From contig CAMYMI010000010.1 in assembly GCA_947259415.1 (NCBI GenBank), forward strand, positions 1-60,546: DNA of 60,546 nt. Direction: 5' to 3'. This stretch comes from an uncultured Ectothiorhodospiraceae bacterium. GTDB taxonomy: Bacteria > Pseudomonadota > Gammaproteobacteria > UBA9214. Shown in pieces: positions 1 through 9,341 of the stretch (position 1 is the first letter of the stretch; every line of letters begins with the position of its first letter). Both the position numbers and the translations under genes were made by a program. The notes beneath the pieces were generated by a model. It ran no database searches and had not been told where the DNA came from. It worked only from the letters and a program-made list of their open reading frames with translations.

Positions 1-1
1 G

Positions 2-3000
2 GAGAGCGCCGAGTCGTTCACGGTGCAGTTATCGGATGCGGTGGGTGCGGATCTGGATGCGGCCAACAGCACGGCGACGGGCACGATCCTGGACAACGAT
101 AGCTTCATCGTTGATCACTTCCGTGGCCAGGTTACTGAAGCTGCACTCAATGATGGTCCCGGTGGTGATGACGATGGTACTCAGGCAGATCCGGCACAAC
201 CTGCAGTCAACACCATCAGTAGTGGAACACTCATATTCGTAGGCGGCGATCTCTCAGGAATAAATTATGTCAGCGGGCCCGGTGGTGGTGCTGTTGATAA
301 CAGTACCGGGACAGAGTTTATTCTGGATGCAACTGATGCGTCCTGGAATCTAACAGTCGATAAGGACAGCGGCGATTACCAATTCACACTCCTGGATAAT
401 GTTGCTCATACGCAGGGTGATAATCTGACTTTTGATCAGGGGATATTGCCACTGACGTTTTCCTATACAGTCACAGCACCCGGCGGCTCCGATAGCGGTT
501 CGCTGGTTGTTGACATCCGAGATGACGGTCCGAGGATCAGCATTGAATCAGTTACGGTGGCGGACACCCTGAATGTGGACGAGACTGATCTGGGTACAGA
601 TGCGGCGGCGAGCTATGCGGACAACTTCAGTGCCGCGATCGAGTACGGCGCAGACGGGCCCGGATCGACGGTTTACAGCCTGGCGTTGTCAGCGAACGGA
701 GTGGGCTCTGGTCTGTATGCCATAGACAACACGCAAGCCCTGGGCAAGGGGGATGAGATCCTGCTAAGCCAGGTGGGTAACGTGATCACCGGGAGTGCAG
801 GTGGGGAGGATTACTTCACCATCACGGTGTATCCGGCGACGGGTGCCGTGAGCTTTGACCAGCTCAAGGCGGTGTGGCATCAGGATAGTGTTAATCCGGA
901 CGATGTCAGTATGCTGGAAACGGTGGCTGCTTCGGATCTGGTGCTGAAGGTGACGGTGACGGACGCGGACGGTGATTCAGTAAGCCATGCCATTGACCTG
1001 GGCCAGTCGGTGTTCAGCATCAATGACGATGCGCCGATAGCAGATACCCCTGACAGCGGGGTACTGGCGATTGAACCAGGCAACACCCTGACCAAGAACC
1101 TCAATTTTGTCACCCTGGGTGCGGACGGCCCTGCCTCTCCGACAGCCTTTACCCTGACAGGGCTCACCCAGGGTGACCTGGTAATGGGCACGGTGTCCGG
1201 CGAACCGCATCAACTCACCTCTCTGGGTGTCAATCTGCTCTGGAATGACAACGGTGACGGCAGCTGGTCAGCAGTTACCGATTTGGGTGATGTTGCGAAT
1301 ACGACAGTTCTGACGGCCGTCGTCAATTCTGACGGGACCTATACGGTTTCGCTCGATGATACCAATCCGCTGGATGGTGCAGGGAGCACCTTTGGTATCG
1401 TGCTGGGTTCCGGTGTCAAGGGCGGCAATACACTGGATGTGGCGCTCTTCGATGTCCCCACGTCAGATCCTGATGCGGACGGAGATAATATACCTGACAC
1501 GGCGGAACACATGCTGTTTGTCAGGGCGTATGATGAAAATGGTGCTATCGATACCGTGAATGCGTCGAGCAACGGAGTGGGTGTTGGCATGGCCCAATCC
1601 ATCGATAATGTTCTCGGTTCAGATCCATCTGAGCAGTTACACATCTATTTCGCAGAACCAACGACCGATCCAGCGTCAGTTGGTGACCCTAATACGGACC
1701 TGAATCTGGAATCCATCGATTACGCGGCATTTACCCTCAACAAGCTCGATGCAGGAGAAACCGGACACTGGCAGGCCTTCTTCGTGGACGGGGCCGGAAA
1801 TCAGACTTCTGTTGGTGCCGGTGATATTGCCGGTAAAGGCATTGGTTCGGGCGCTGCCTCGGATGTCATCTTCGTGATTGACACGAATACTGCCAACGAC
1901 GGTACCGATGAAGGCGGCACAGTCACCGGCAATTTCAACCTGGTTGTCTTTACCGCCGATGATGGAACCGGATACCGCATCACCTCTGTCAGCGGCCTGG
2001 ATACGGAGCCGGGCCTGGGCATCACCGTCAACCTCGAGGCAACGGCAACGGATGCCGATGGTGACGCGGCCAGTGCCAACTTTGATGTTTCGTTCTTTGG
2101 TTTGTTCGTCGAACCGCTTCCCGCGCTCATTGTCGGCACAAATGCCGATGATCAGGGCCCTGACGACGGGGTGGATACACATCTTGTTAACGATAATACG
2201 TCCACCCGATCCGGTGCGATCAATGGTCCCGAAGGTACGGACATCCTGGTCGGTGATGCAGGCGGTACCCTGGTTACCGGCACCTATGCCAATATCATCC
2301 TGATACTGGATACCTCGGGGAGTATGGATGACTATACCGTCGAATTTACGGATGGCGACGGAATTACTTCTAATATATTGCGCATTGATGCACTGAAGCT
2401 CGCTGTAAATTCCCTTCTGGATGGGCTGGCGGGAAGTACTGCCGATGAGGTACGTATCCATATAATCGAGTTTAAAGATAATGGGTCGAGTCTTGGTACT
2501 TTTGATATCAAGAGTGGGGATTTGCAGATTGCCAAGGACGCGGTGAATGGTCTAAGGGCCGGCGGCTGGACAAACTATGAGGATGCGCTCCAGAAGGCCA
2601 TTGACTGGTCAGGTAATACAGCTAATCTGCTGGATAACCCGGGTGGCACTCTGAATGTTGTTAACCAGACGTTCTTTATCTCAGACGGAATGCCGACCGC
2701 ATACACCAGGACCAACGGTACTATTGCAACAAACGTCTCAGCATCGGTTGCAATGAGCCAGGTGACGGGCACTGATAATTCAGGCTCGCAACAGGATACT
2801 AGCAATGAGGTCCAGATCCTGGAAGATCAGTTTGGACCAATCGAGGCCGTCGGGATCGCGCTTACAGACCCAGAGGATATAGACAACCTGAATGAAATGG
2901 AGGGGGCACCAAGAAACTCTTCCCCGGATGTGGCAGACAACATTTTCACGGCCAACCAGCTCATTGACGTCCTCCAGGATCTCAATCCGTTGACCGATCT

Positions 3001-3697
3001 TTCTTCCCTGGGCAATGACACCATCAACGGCGGGGCTGGTAATGATTTTATCTTCGGTGATTCGGTCTTTACCGATACCCTTGCTGATGCGGAGGGTCTC
3101 GCAACCGACGATGCCTCCGGCTGGCAGGTCTTTACCGAGCTGGAATTGGGGCTTGGTACGACTTCGGGCTGGGATCGGGAAGACACCATCAACTATATTC
3201 GGGACAATCATCCGGAGCTGGCTGCCGAGTCGGAGCTTGACGGGGAAGGCCGAGAGGGTGGTAATGACATTATCGATGCCGGTGCCGGTAATGACACCGT
3301 TTATGGCCAGGAAGGTGATGACAGCATTACCGGCGGTAGCGGCAACGATATACTGAGCGGCGGCTCCGGGTCGGATACCTTCATCTGGCAGGCTGATGAA
3401 ACAGGTACCGATACCATCATGGATTTCAACACCGGCGAGGGTGACGTGCTGAATCTAGCCGATCTGCTGGTAGGCGAGGATGGCCTTGGTGGTTCAGACC
3501 TTGCAGAGGCTTACCTGAAGATCAGTTCTGACGGTTCCGATACCACTATCGAGGCCTTCAGTAATGGTGATGGTGCAACCGCACCGAGTGCAGACCAGAC
3601 GATCATTCTGTCAGGCGTTGACTTGACAGGGCTCGGTTCCGACACTGCGGGGATCATTGATAGCCTCCTGGGTTCCAATAACTTGGTGGTTGATTGA
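2..3697 (+). CDS. Giant RTX adhesin with VWA domain, 3' part only
   Basis: The frame is open to the left edge, so the true start lies outside; about 1,230 codons are visible. The first residues look like the end of a Calx-beta repeat. Asp/Gly-rich tandem domains of the T1SS-143 type follow. A von Willebrand A domain starts near nt 2290 with the MIDAS motif DTSGSMDD and runs to about nt 2970. Glycine-aspartate nonapeptides of the RTX type (GGAGNDFIFG, GGSGNDILSGG) lie at about nt 3010-3370, and a hydrophobic type I secretion target ends the protein. Proteins built this way are exported by an ABC/MFP/TolC machine and act in attachment or biofilm, with calcium folding the RTX part. No secretion genes are in view. 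The family call is firm; ligand and total length are unknown. Confidence 0.9.
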   Translation, partial: ESAESFTVQLSDAVGADLDAANSTATGTILDNDSFIVDHFRGQVTEAALNDGPGGDDDGTQADPAQPAVNTISSGTLIFVGGDLSGINYVSGPGGGAVDNSTGTEFILDATDASWNLTVDKDSGDYQFTLLDNVAHTQGDNLTFDQGILPLTFSYTVTAPGGSDSGSLVVDIRDDGPRISIESVTVADTLNVDETDLGTDAAASYADNFSAAIEYGADGPGSTVYSLALSANGVGSGLYAIDNTQALGKGDEILLSQVGNVITGSAGGEDYFTITVYPATGAVSFDQLKAVWHQDSVNPDDVSMLETVAASDLVLKVTVTDADGDSVSHAIDLGQSVFSINDDAPIADTPDSGVLAIEPGNTLTKNLNFVTLGADGPASPTAFTLTGLTQGDLVMGTVSGEPHQLTSLGVNLLWNDNGDGSWSAVTDLGDVANTTVLTAVVNSDGTYTVSLDDTNPLDGAGSTFGIVLGSGVKGGNTLDVALFDVPTSDPDADGDNIPDTAEHMLFVRAYDENGAIDTVNASSNGVGVGMAQSIDNVLGSDPSEQLHIYFAEPTTDPASVGDPNTDLNLESIDYAAFTLNKLDAGETGHWQAFFVDGAGNQTSVGAGDIAGKGIGSGAASDVIFVIDTNTANDGTDEGGTVTGNFNLVVFTADDGTGYRITSVSGLDTEPGLGITVNLEATATDADGDAASANFDVSFFGLFVEPLPALIVGTNADDQGPDDGVDTHLVNDNTSTRSGAINGPEGTDILVGDAGGTLVTGTYANIILILDTSGSMDDYTVEFTDGDGITSNILRIDALKLAVNSLLDGLAGSTADEVRIHIIEFKDNGSSLGTFDIKSGDLQIAKDAVNGLRAGGWTNYEDALQKAIDWSGNTANLLDNPGGTLNVVNQTFFISDGMPTAYTRTNGTIATNVSASVAMSQVTGTDNSGSQQDTSNEVQILEDQFGPIEAVGIALTDPEDIDNLNEMEGAPRNSSPDVADNIFTANQLIDVLQDLNPLTDLSSLGNDTINGGAGNDFIFGDSVFTDTLADAEGLATDDASGWQVFTELELGLGTTSGWDREDTINYIRDNHPELAAESELDGEGREGGNDIIDAGAGNDTVYGQEGDDSITGGSGNDILSGGSGSDTFIWQADETGTDTIMDFNTGEGDVLNLADLLVGEDGLGGSDLAEAYLKISSDGSDTTIEAFSNGDGATAPSADQTIILSGVDLTGLGSDTAGIIDSLLGSNNLVVD

Positions 3698-3748
3698 GGA
3701 CCACCTGATTCTGGAGTCGCATTCGATCCATTTGCCTCACTAAGTAAG

Positions 3749-3774
3749 CGCCCTGTTTCTGCAGGGCGTTTTCT
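3749..3774 (+). terminator. Rho-independent terminator of the RTX adhesin gene
   Basis: A 7-bp GC-rich stem (CGCCCTG / CAGGGCG) with a 6-base loop is followed directly by TTTTCTT. It lies 50 bases after the adhesin stop and separates that gene from the lol genes. Confidence 0.85.
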
Positions 3775-3866
3775 TATTAATGGATAGAAATTTAACACCT
3801 TGTCTGTGTAATAATCTCCCCTACCTGTATGATCCTGCACCAGATTAACTGAACCCGGGATTCCGA

Positions 3867-5114
3867 ATGTTCCGTCCACTCGAGTTGTTTGTCGGCATGC
3901 GCTACACCCATGCCAAAAGCCGCACCCACTTCGTCTCCTTTATCTCCCTGACCTCCATGCTGGGGATCGCGCTGGGGGTGACCGCGCTGATCACGGTCCT
4001 GTCGGTCATGAACGGCTTCGAGCGCGAACTGCGCGAGCGGATTCTGGGCATGGCCTCGCATGCCACCGTGACCACCTTCGGCGGCCGCCTGCAGGACTGG
4101 TCACAGGTGGAGCAGACGGTCAGTGAACATCCCAGTGTCATTGCGGCCGCACCCTATGTGCGCGGCGAGACCATGCTCAGTGCCGGCAAGCAGGTGAGCG
4201 GGGCGCTGATCCGCGGCATCCTCCCCGAGGAGGAGGCGCAGGTCTCCGATGTGCTCGCCCACGTGCGGGTCGGTGATGCGCGTGAGCTGAAGGCCGGTGA
4301 ATTCGGCATTCTGCTCGGCAGCGAGCTGGCCTATTCACTGGGTATCGGGCTTGGGGATGCCGTGACCGTGGTCTCGCCCCAGGTGATCGTCGGTCCGACC
4401 GGTGCCCTGCCACGGCTCAAGCGCTTCAAGGTGATCGGGCTGTTCGAGGTCGGCATGTACGAATACGACCGGGGCGTGGCACTGGTCCACATGCAGGACG
4501 CCGCGCGCCTGTTAAGGCTGGGTGATGATGTCACCGGCGTCCGCCTGAAACTGGACGACCTGTTTGCCGCACCGCGGGTCAGCCGGGAGCTGGGTGCCCA
4601 ACTGGCCGGTGACTACCGGGTGGAGGACTGGACCCGGCAACATGCCAATTTCTTCCGGGCGGTCAAGACGGAAAAACGCGTCATGTTCATCATCCTGACG
4701 CTGATTATCGCCGTGGCCGCGTTCAACATCGTCTCCACCCTGGTGATGGTGGTGACCGACAAGCGTGCCGATATCGCAATCCTGCGCACCCTCGGCGCCA
4801 CGCCCGCCACCATTATGCGGATCTTCGTGATCCAGGGCGCCATTATCGGGGTGCTGGGGACGCTGCTCGGTCTGGCGGGCGGGATTGCCCTGGCGTTGAA
4901 TGTCGAGACCATCGTGCCGGCAATCGAGGGCCTCTTCAACGTCGAGTTCCTCGCCGCGGACGTCTACTACATCAGCGATGTGCCCTCGGAGCTGCATTGG
5001 AACGACGTCGGCCTGATGGCGGGCGTCGCGCTGGTCCTCAGCCTGCTGGCGACCCTGTACCCGGCCTGGCGCGCGGCCCGCACCCAGCCGGCGGAGGCGC
5101 TGCGCTATGAGTAG
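3867..5114 (+). CDS. Lipoprotein-releasing ABC permease (LolC/LolE family)
   Basis: This 415-residue inner-membrane permease is of the MacB/LolC type. It extracts outer-membrane lipoproteins from the inner membrane and hands them to LolA. One membrane segment lies near residues 25-50, a periplasmic domain follows, and three segments occupy about 270-400. The N-terminal '[13 protein letters not shown]' is typical of the family. The stop overlaps the lolD start (ATGA), so the two are translationally coupled. Only one permease gene is present where Pseudomonas has lolC-lolD-lolE. It could therefore be a LolF-type homodimer, or the partner may lie elsewhere. LolC and LolE cannot be told apart safely here. 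Confidence 0.9.
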   Translation: MFRPLELFVGMRYTHAKSRTHFVSFISLTSMLGIALGVTALITVLSVMNGFERELRERILGMASHATVTTFGGRLQDWSQVEQTVSEHPSVIAAAPYVRGETMLSAGKQVSGALIRGILPEEEAQVSDVLAHVRVGDARELKAGEFGILLGSELAYSLGIGLGDAVTVVSPQVIVGPTGALPRLKRFKVIGLFEVGMYEYDRGVALVHMQDAARLLRLGDDVTGVRLKLDDLFAAPRVSRELGAQLAGDYRVEDWTRQHANFFRAVKTEKRVMFIILTLIIAVAAFNIVSTLVMVVTDKRADIAILRTLGATPATIMRIFVIQGAIIGVLGTLLGLAGGIALALNVETIVPAIEGLFNVEFLAADVYYISDVPSELHWNDVGLMAGVALVLSLLATLYPAWRAARTQPAEALRYE

Positions 5115-5781
5115 CGTCCTGCGGTGTACTCAGCTGGCCAAGACCTTCACCGAGGCGGGGGCCTCGCTTGAGGTATTGCGCGATATTAATCTGGATGTGC
5201 AGCAGGGCGAGCGCATCGCCATCATGGGGGCATCCGGCAGCGGCAAGAGCACCTTGCTGCACCTGCTGGGTGGCCTGGATACCCCGACCGCCGGGCAGGT
5301 TGAAATCACCGGTACGGGACTGGCAAGTCTCAATGCCGTTGAGCTGGGACGCTTACGCAACCGGGCGCTGGGTTTCGTCTACCAGTTTCATCATTTGCTG
5401 CCGGAGTTCACGGCGCTGGAAAACGTCGCCATGCCCTTGCTGGTGCGTGGAGATGCCCCCGCTGCAGCCGCAACCGAGGCCCAGACCATGCTGGGTCGGG
5501 TGGGCCTGACCGATCGGTTGACGCACAAGCCGGGTGAACTCTCGGGCGGCGAGCGCCAGCGTGCCGCGGTGGCCCGCGCCCTGGTGACCCGGCCCCGCTG
5601 CGTACTGGCCGATGAGCCGACCGGCAATCTCGACCGGCAGAATGCCGAGCAGGTCTACGATCTGATGCTGGCACTCAACCAGGAGCTGGGGACCAGCTTT
5701 GTCGTGGTGACCCACGACCCGCATATCGCGGAACGCCTGGACCGGGTGCTGGTCCTCGAGGACGGCAGGATTTCAATGTAG
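5107..5781 (+). CDS. lolD: Lipoprotein-releasing ABC transporter ATPase LolD
   Basis: The 224-residue ATPase energises the Lol permease encoded just upstream, with an 8-base overlap. The Walker A motif GASGSGKST lies at residues 41-49, the ABC signature LSGGERQR near 145 and the Walker B region [11 protein letters not shown] near 167. Length and motif spacing fit LolD. MacB-type ATPases are similar, but the paired permease and genome context favour Lol. Confidence 0.95.
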   Translation: MSSVLRCTQLAKTFTEAGASLEVLRDINLDVQQGERIAIMGASGSGKSTLLHLLGGLDTPTAGQVEITGTGLASLNAVELGRLRNRALGFVYQFHHLLPEFTALENVAMPLLVRGDAPAAAATEAQTMLGRVGLTDRLTHKPGELSGGERQRAAVARALVTRPRCVLADEPTGNLDRQNAEQVYDLMLALNQELGTSFVVVTHDPHIAERLDRVLVLEDGRISM

Positions 5782-5853
5782 GGTTTCCACCGGCAGGGGT
5801 GAGACGGCAGCACCCGCGGATTGCGCTATACTGCCGTGAAAGCTGATCACAAT

Positions 5854-5871
5854 ATGTTCAGGGACGAACAT
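5854..5871 (+). promoter_or_regulatory. Inverted repeat spanning the comEC start codon
   Basis: ATGTTC-AGGGAC-GAACAT is a perfect 6-6-6 inverted repeat. Its loop holds the likely Shine-Dalgarno bases AGGGA, and its right arm contains the first two bases of the comEC ATG at 5870. In RNA it could expose the ribosome site while pairing the start codon. As DNA it could be an operator. The structure is seen; the function is inferred. Confidence 0.35.
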
Positions 5872-8176
5872 GATTGTAAAGACACTGGCCTTCCTGGCCG
5901 GGGCGCTCGCGCTCCAGTACCTGCCCGGACTCCCGCCCACCTACAGTTATACTGCTGTCGTGCCGGCACTCGCCTGCCTGTTCTGGCCGCCGGCCCGTTT
6001 GCCGGCGTTGTGCGCGCTGGGTTTTTTGTGGGCCGCATTTCAGGCGCAGCTGGTCCAGCAGTCACTGCTGGACCCTCGCCTGGAAGGCCGCACCCTACTG
6101 GTCGAGGGCACGGTCGCTGACATCCCGCGTCAATTCTCTGAACACGATATTCGATTCCTGTTCCGCGTGGACCGGGCCAGCGACGGGGAGACTGCAGAGG
6201 TATTCAAGGGCAAGGTCCGCCTCAGCTGGTACCGGACCGACCAGCACCCGGCACTCGGCGAGCGCTGGCAACTCGCGGCGCGACTGAAACGGCCACACGG
6301 CTATGCCAATCCGGGCGGGTTCGATTACGAGCGCTGGCTGTTCCAGCAGCGGATCAGCGCCACCGGCTATGTAAGACAGGACCCGCGCAACCGTCGGTTG
6401 GACCCCGATGCGGCGGGCGTCATGGCGGGACTTCGACGTTACATTGCCGGCCACTTCGATGTCCTTGAATCCGGTCCGGGCAGTCTGCCCCTGATTCGTG
6501 CACTGACCATCGGGGATCGCGCCACCCTCACGCCGGCGCACTGGGATACCCTGCGTGCTACCGGGACCAGTCATCTGATGGCGATATCCGGCTTGCACAT
6601 CAGCCTGGTGGCAGGCCTGATGTTTTGGCTGGTCCGGTTGGCGTGGGCGCGTCTCGGGCCACTCGCCGAGACCGTCCCGGCGCCGAGGGCGGCTGCTCTG
6701 GCGGCGTTACTGACCGCCATGCTGTATGCCGGTCTGGCGGGTCTTGGCATCCCCACGCGGCGGGCACTGGTGATGGTCGGCGTGGCCATGCTGGCGATAT
6801 TGGCGGGCAGACAGACACGGCCCGCGCAGGTGCTTTGCCTGGCCGTGCTGGCGGTGTTGCTGGTTGACCCGCTGGCGTTGCTGGCCGCTGGTTGGTGGCT
6901 GTCGTTCTGGGCCGTGGCGCTGATCCTCTATACCACCTCCGGTCGCTTGGGCGGGGAGGGTGTCTGGCGGAAATGGTGTCAGGTGCACATCGTGCTGGCT
7001 ATCAGCCTGCTGCCGGTGTTGCTGGTGTTTTTTCAGCAGGTGTCCCTGGTTTCACCGCTGGCCAATGTGGTCGCGGTTCCCTGGGTCAGCCTGCTGGTGG
7101 TGCCGACTGCGCTGACCGGGACCCTGCTGTTGGCTGTGAGCGAGCCGGCGGGGTCGGCCTTGCTGGTGATCTCGGCCCGGTTAATGGATGTCCTGTGGCT
7201 GTTTCTCGAGCGATTGGGCGATTCCGGGTGGGCTCTATTGCACTGGCATCAGCCCGTGGCATGGACACTGCTGCCGGCAACGGTCGGTATCCTGCTGCTA
7301 TTCGCACCGCGCGGTATTCCGGGCAGGGGGCTCGGTTTGTTACTGATGCTCCCGATGATCCGGGTGATGCCGCCTGCTCCCGGGCCCGGCGAGGCCTGGG
7401 TCACGCTGCTCGATGTCGGTCAGGGCCTGTCGACCGTGGTACGGACCCGTCAGCACACCCTGGTCTATGATGCGGGTCCGCGCTACAGCCAAACCTTCGA
7501 CACCGGTACGGCCGTCGTCATTCCCTATTTGCGGAGCCGGGGCATCCGCCATATCGACAAGCTGATCGTCAGCCACGGTGATAACGATCATGTCGGGGGG
7601 GTGCCGTCACTGCTCGGGGAGATGGCTGTTGCCCAGGTCCGTGCCGGGGTCCCTGAAGCCATTGCCCCGCATACGGCCGCGCCCTGCCGGCGTGGCGAAC
7701 GCTGGAACCGGGACGGGGTCGAGTTTGTCGTGCTGCATCCGGGGAGAGGTCAGCGGCGCAAGGGTAACAATGCGTCCTGCGTCATTCTCATCAGCGCAGC
7801 CGGCGGGCAGCGCATCCTGCTGACCGGGGATATCGAGTCGTCCGCCGAGCAGGCCCTGCTGCGCACACACCCGGGGCAATTGCGTGCCGAGGTTCTGGTG
7901 GTGCCACATCACGGCAGCCTGACTTCATCATCGATGCCCTTTATCGAGGCAGTCAGTCCGGAGACAGCCTTGTTTCCTGTCGGTTACCGCAACCGTTACG
8001 GTTTCCCCCGCCAGCAGGTGATCGACCGCTACCGGTTAGCGGGAACCGAACTGCTGGATACGGCTGCACACGGTGCGGTTAGCGTCCGGCTCGGCAGTGG
8101 GCAGCGACCGGCAATCAGTGCGTATCGATGTGCACAGCCGCGCTACTGGCGTAGCCGCACCTGCGCAGGAGATTAA
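5870..8176 (+). CDS. comEC: DNA uptake channel ComEC/Rec2
   Basis: This 768-residue protein has the full ComEC layout: an N-terminal DUF4131-like region with membrane segments, a central multi-helix Competence domain (about residues 200-480) and a C-terminal metallo-beta-lactamase-like domain. Metal-site motifs are visible: DVGQGLSTVV near 514, SHGDNDHVGG near 567 and VPHHGS near 677. ComEC carries single-stranded DNA across the inner membrane during transformation, and the C-terminal domain has been proposed as the strand-degrading nuclease. The gene is intact, so natural competence is possible, but no other competence genes are seen. It lies upstream of exbB-exbD as in Pseudomonas. Confidence 0.93.
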   Translation: MIVKTLAFLAGALALQYLPGLPPTYSYTAVVPALACLFWPPARLPALCALGFLWAAFQAQLVQQSLLDPRLEGRTLLVEGTVADIPRQFSEHDIRFLFRVDRASDGETAEVFKGKVRLSWYRTDQHPALGERWQLAARLKRPHGYANPGGFDYERWLFQQRISATGYVRQDPRNRRLDPDAAGVMAGLRRYIAGHFDVLESGPGSLPLIRALTIGDRATLTPAHWDTLRATGTSHLMAISGLHISLVAGLMFWLVRLAWARLGPLAETVPAPRAAALAALLTAMLYAGLAGLGIPTRRALVMVGVAMLAILAGRQTRPAQVLCLAVLAVLLVDPLALLAAGWWLSFWAVALILYTTSGRLGGEGVWRKWCQVHIVLAISLLPVLLVFFQQVSLVSPLANVVAVPWVSLLVVPTALTGTLLLAVSEPAGSALLVISARLMDVLWLFLERLGDSGWALLHWHQPVAWTLLPATVGILLLFAPRGIPGRGLGLLLMLPMIRVMPPAPGPGEAWVTLLDVGQGLSTVVRTRQHTLVYDAGPRYSQTFDTGTAVVIPYLRSRGIRHIDKLIVSHGDNDHVGGVPSLLGEMAVAQVRAGVPEAIAPHTAAPCRRGERWNRDGVEFVVLHPGRGQRRKGNNASCVILISAAGGQRILLTGDIESSAEQALLRTHPGQLRAEVLVVPHHGSLTSSSMPFIEAVSPETALFPVGYRNRYGFPRQQVIDRYRLAGTELLDTAAHGAVSVRLGSGQRPAISAYRCAQPRYWRSRTCAGD

Positions 8177-8255
8177 GCTGTTTGGCTGCCGCGACAAATA
8201 AAGTATTATTCGCAGGGTTCACGTTCTTCTCGGATATCCAAAGGATGGTGGTTTA

Positions 8256-8879
8256 GTGCTGGAACTTGTTCAAGCGGGCGGATGGTTGATGCTGCCCATT
8301 ATCGCCTGCTCGGTGATTGCGCTGGCGATCATTGCCGAACGAATCTGGTCGCTGCGGGTGAACCGGGTGCTGCCCAAGAATCTTGTCGCCCAGGTCTGGC
8401 GCTGGGAAAAGATCAACCAGCTCAACGACCAGCACCTGCAGGAACTTCAGGCCGGTTCGCCGCTGGGATGCATCCTGTCGTCCGGCATCATGAACCGGAA
8501 CCAGGAGCGTGATGTCATGAAGGAGGGCATCGAGGACACCGGGCGCCACGTCGTGCATGAACTCGAGCGCTACCTGAACTCGCTCGGGACGATCGCGGCA
8601 ATCACACCGTTGCTTGGATTGCTGGGTACGGTTATCGGCATGATCAAGGTATTCGCAACCATCACCACGCAGGGCGTGGGTAATCCGGGTGCACTGGCCG
8701 GTGGTATCTCGGAGGCCCTGATCACCACGGCAGCGGGACTGTCCGTGGCCATACCGACGCTGATGTTCTACCGTTATTTCAGAGGGCGGGTGCGAATGCT
8801 GGTGATCCGGATGGAGCAGGAGGCACTGCGCATGGTAGAAGTCATGCACGGCCAGCGTGAACACGATCTCAACAAGTAA
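8256..8879 (+). CDS. exbB: Biopolymer transporter ExbB (MotA/TolQ/ExbB family)
   Basis: This 207-residue inner-membrane protein forms a proton-driven motor with ExbD. One N-terminal membrane segment (about residues 10-27) and two more (about 110-135 and 155-180) match the family, including the conserved 'LGLLGTVIGMI' stretch. The start is GTG at 8256, preceded by AAGGATGG at 8241-8248. It is followed after 9 bases by exbD. No TonB gene is adjacent. In this comEC-lpxK setting the pair is often annotated ExbB2/ExbD2, and its client is not obvious. Confidence 0.9.
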   Translation: MLELVQAGGWLMLPIIACSVIALAIIAERIWSLRVNRVLPKNLVAQVWRWEKINQLNDQHLQELQAGSPLGCILSSGIMNRNQERDVMKEGIEDTGRHVVHELERYLNSLGTIAAITPLLGLLGTVIGMIKVFATITTQGVGNPGALAGGISEALITTAAGLSVAIPTLMFYRYFRGRVRMLVIRMEQEALRMVEVMHGQREHDLNK

Positions 8880-8888
8880 GCCTGACCC

Positions 8889-9308
8889 ATGAACCTGCAA
8901 CCGCTAAGTGACGACGAACCGGAAATCAACCTGACGCCGCTCATTGACGTGGTGTTCCTGCTGTTGATCTTCTTCATGGTCTCGACCACCTTCGAACACC
9001 AGTCGCGTATCCAGATCGAATTGCCCGAGGCCACCGCCGAGGCTACCCGTCCGGAAGAAGAGTCCCTGGAAATAATTATCGATGCCCGCGGCCGCTTTTT
9101 CATCGGTGATCAACAGGTCGTCAATACCGAACTGAAGACGCTGAAAGGTGCCATCAGCAAGGCGGTCGGCAAACGCGAGAATATCCCCGTGATCATCCGG
9201 GCGGATGCCAATACCCCTCACCAGGCAGTTATCACGGCTCTGGACGCAACCAGTCAGCTCGGTCTTATCCATATCTCGCTGGCTACCTCAAAGGTCGAGG
9301 AAGAATAG
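8889..9308 (+). CDS. exbD: Biopolymer transporter ExbD/TolR family
   Basis: The 139-residue protein has one N-terminal membrane helix (about residues 18-38) and a periplasmic domain. The motif 'INLTPLIDVVFLLLIFF' carries the membrane aspartate that conducts protons in ExbD/TolR. It sits 9 bases after exbB and 33 before lpxK, so one transcript through lpxK, trm112 and kdsB is likely. Confidence 0.92.
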   Translation: MNLQPLSDDEPEINLTPLIDVVFLLLIFFMVSTTFEHQSRIQIELPEATAEATRPEEESLEIIIDARGRFFIGDQQVVNTELKTLKGAISKAVGKRENIPVIIRADANTPHQAVITALDATSQLGLIHISLATSKVEEE

Positions 9309-9341
9309 TTCCGCCAACCCTCTTAGCGGACAGCGGGTGAC

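Noticed and set aside
1676-2461. 261-codon leftward frame
   Set aside because: It is antisense to the RTX adhesin; its composition mirrors the Asp/Gly repeats.
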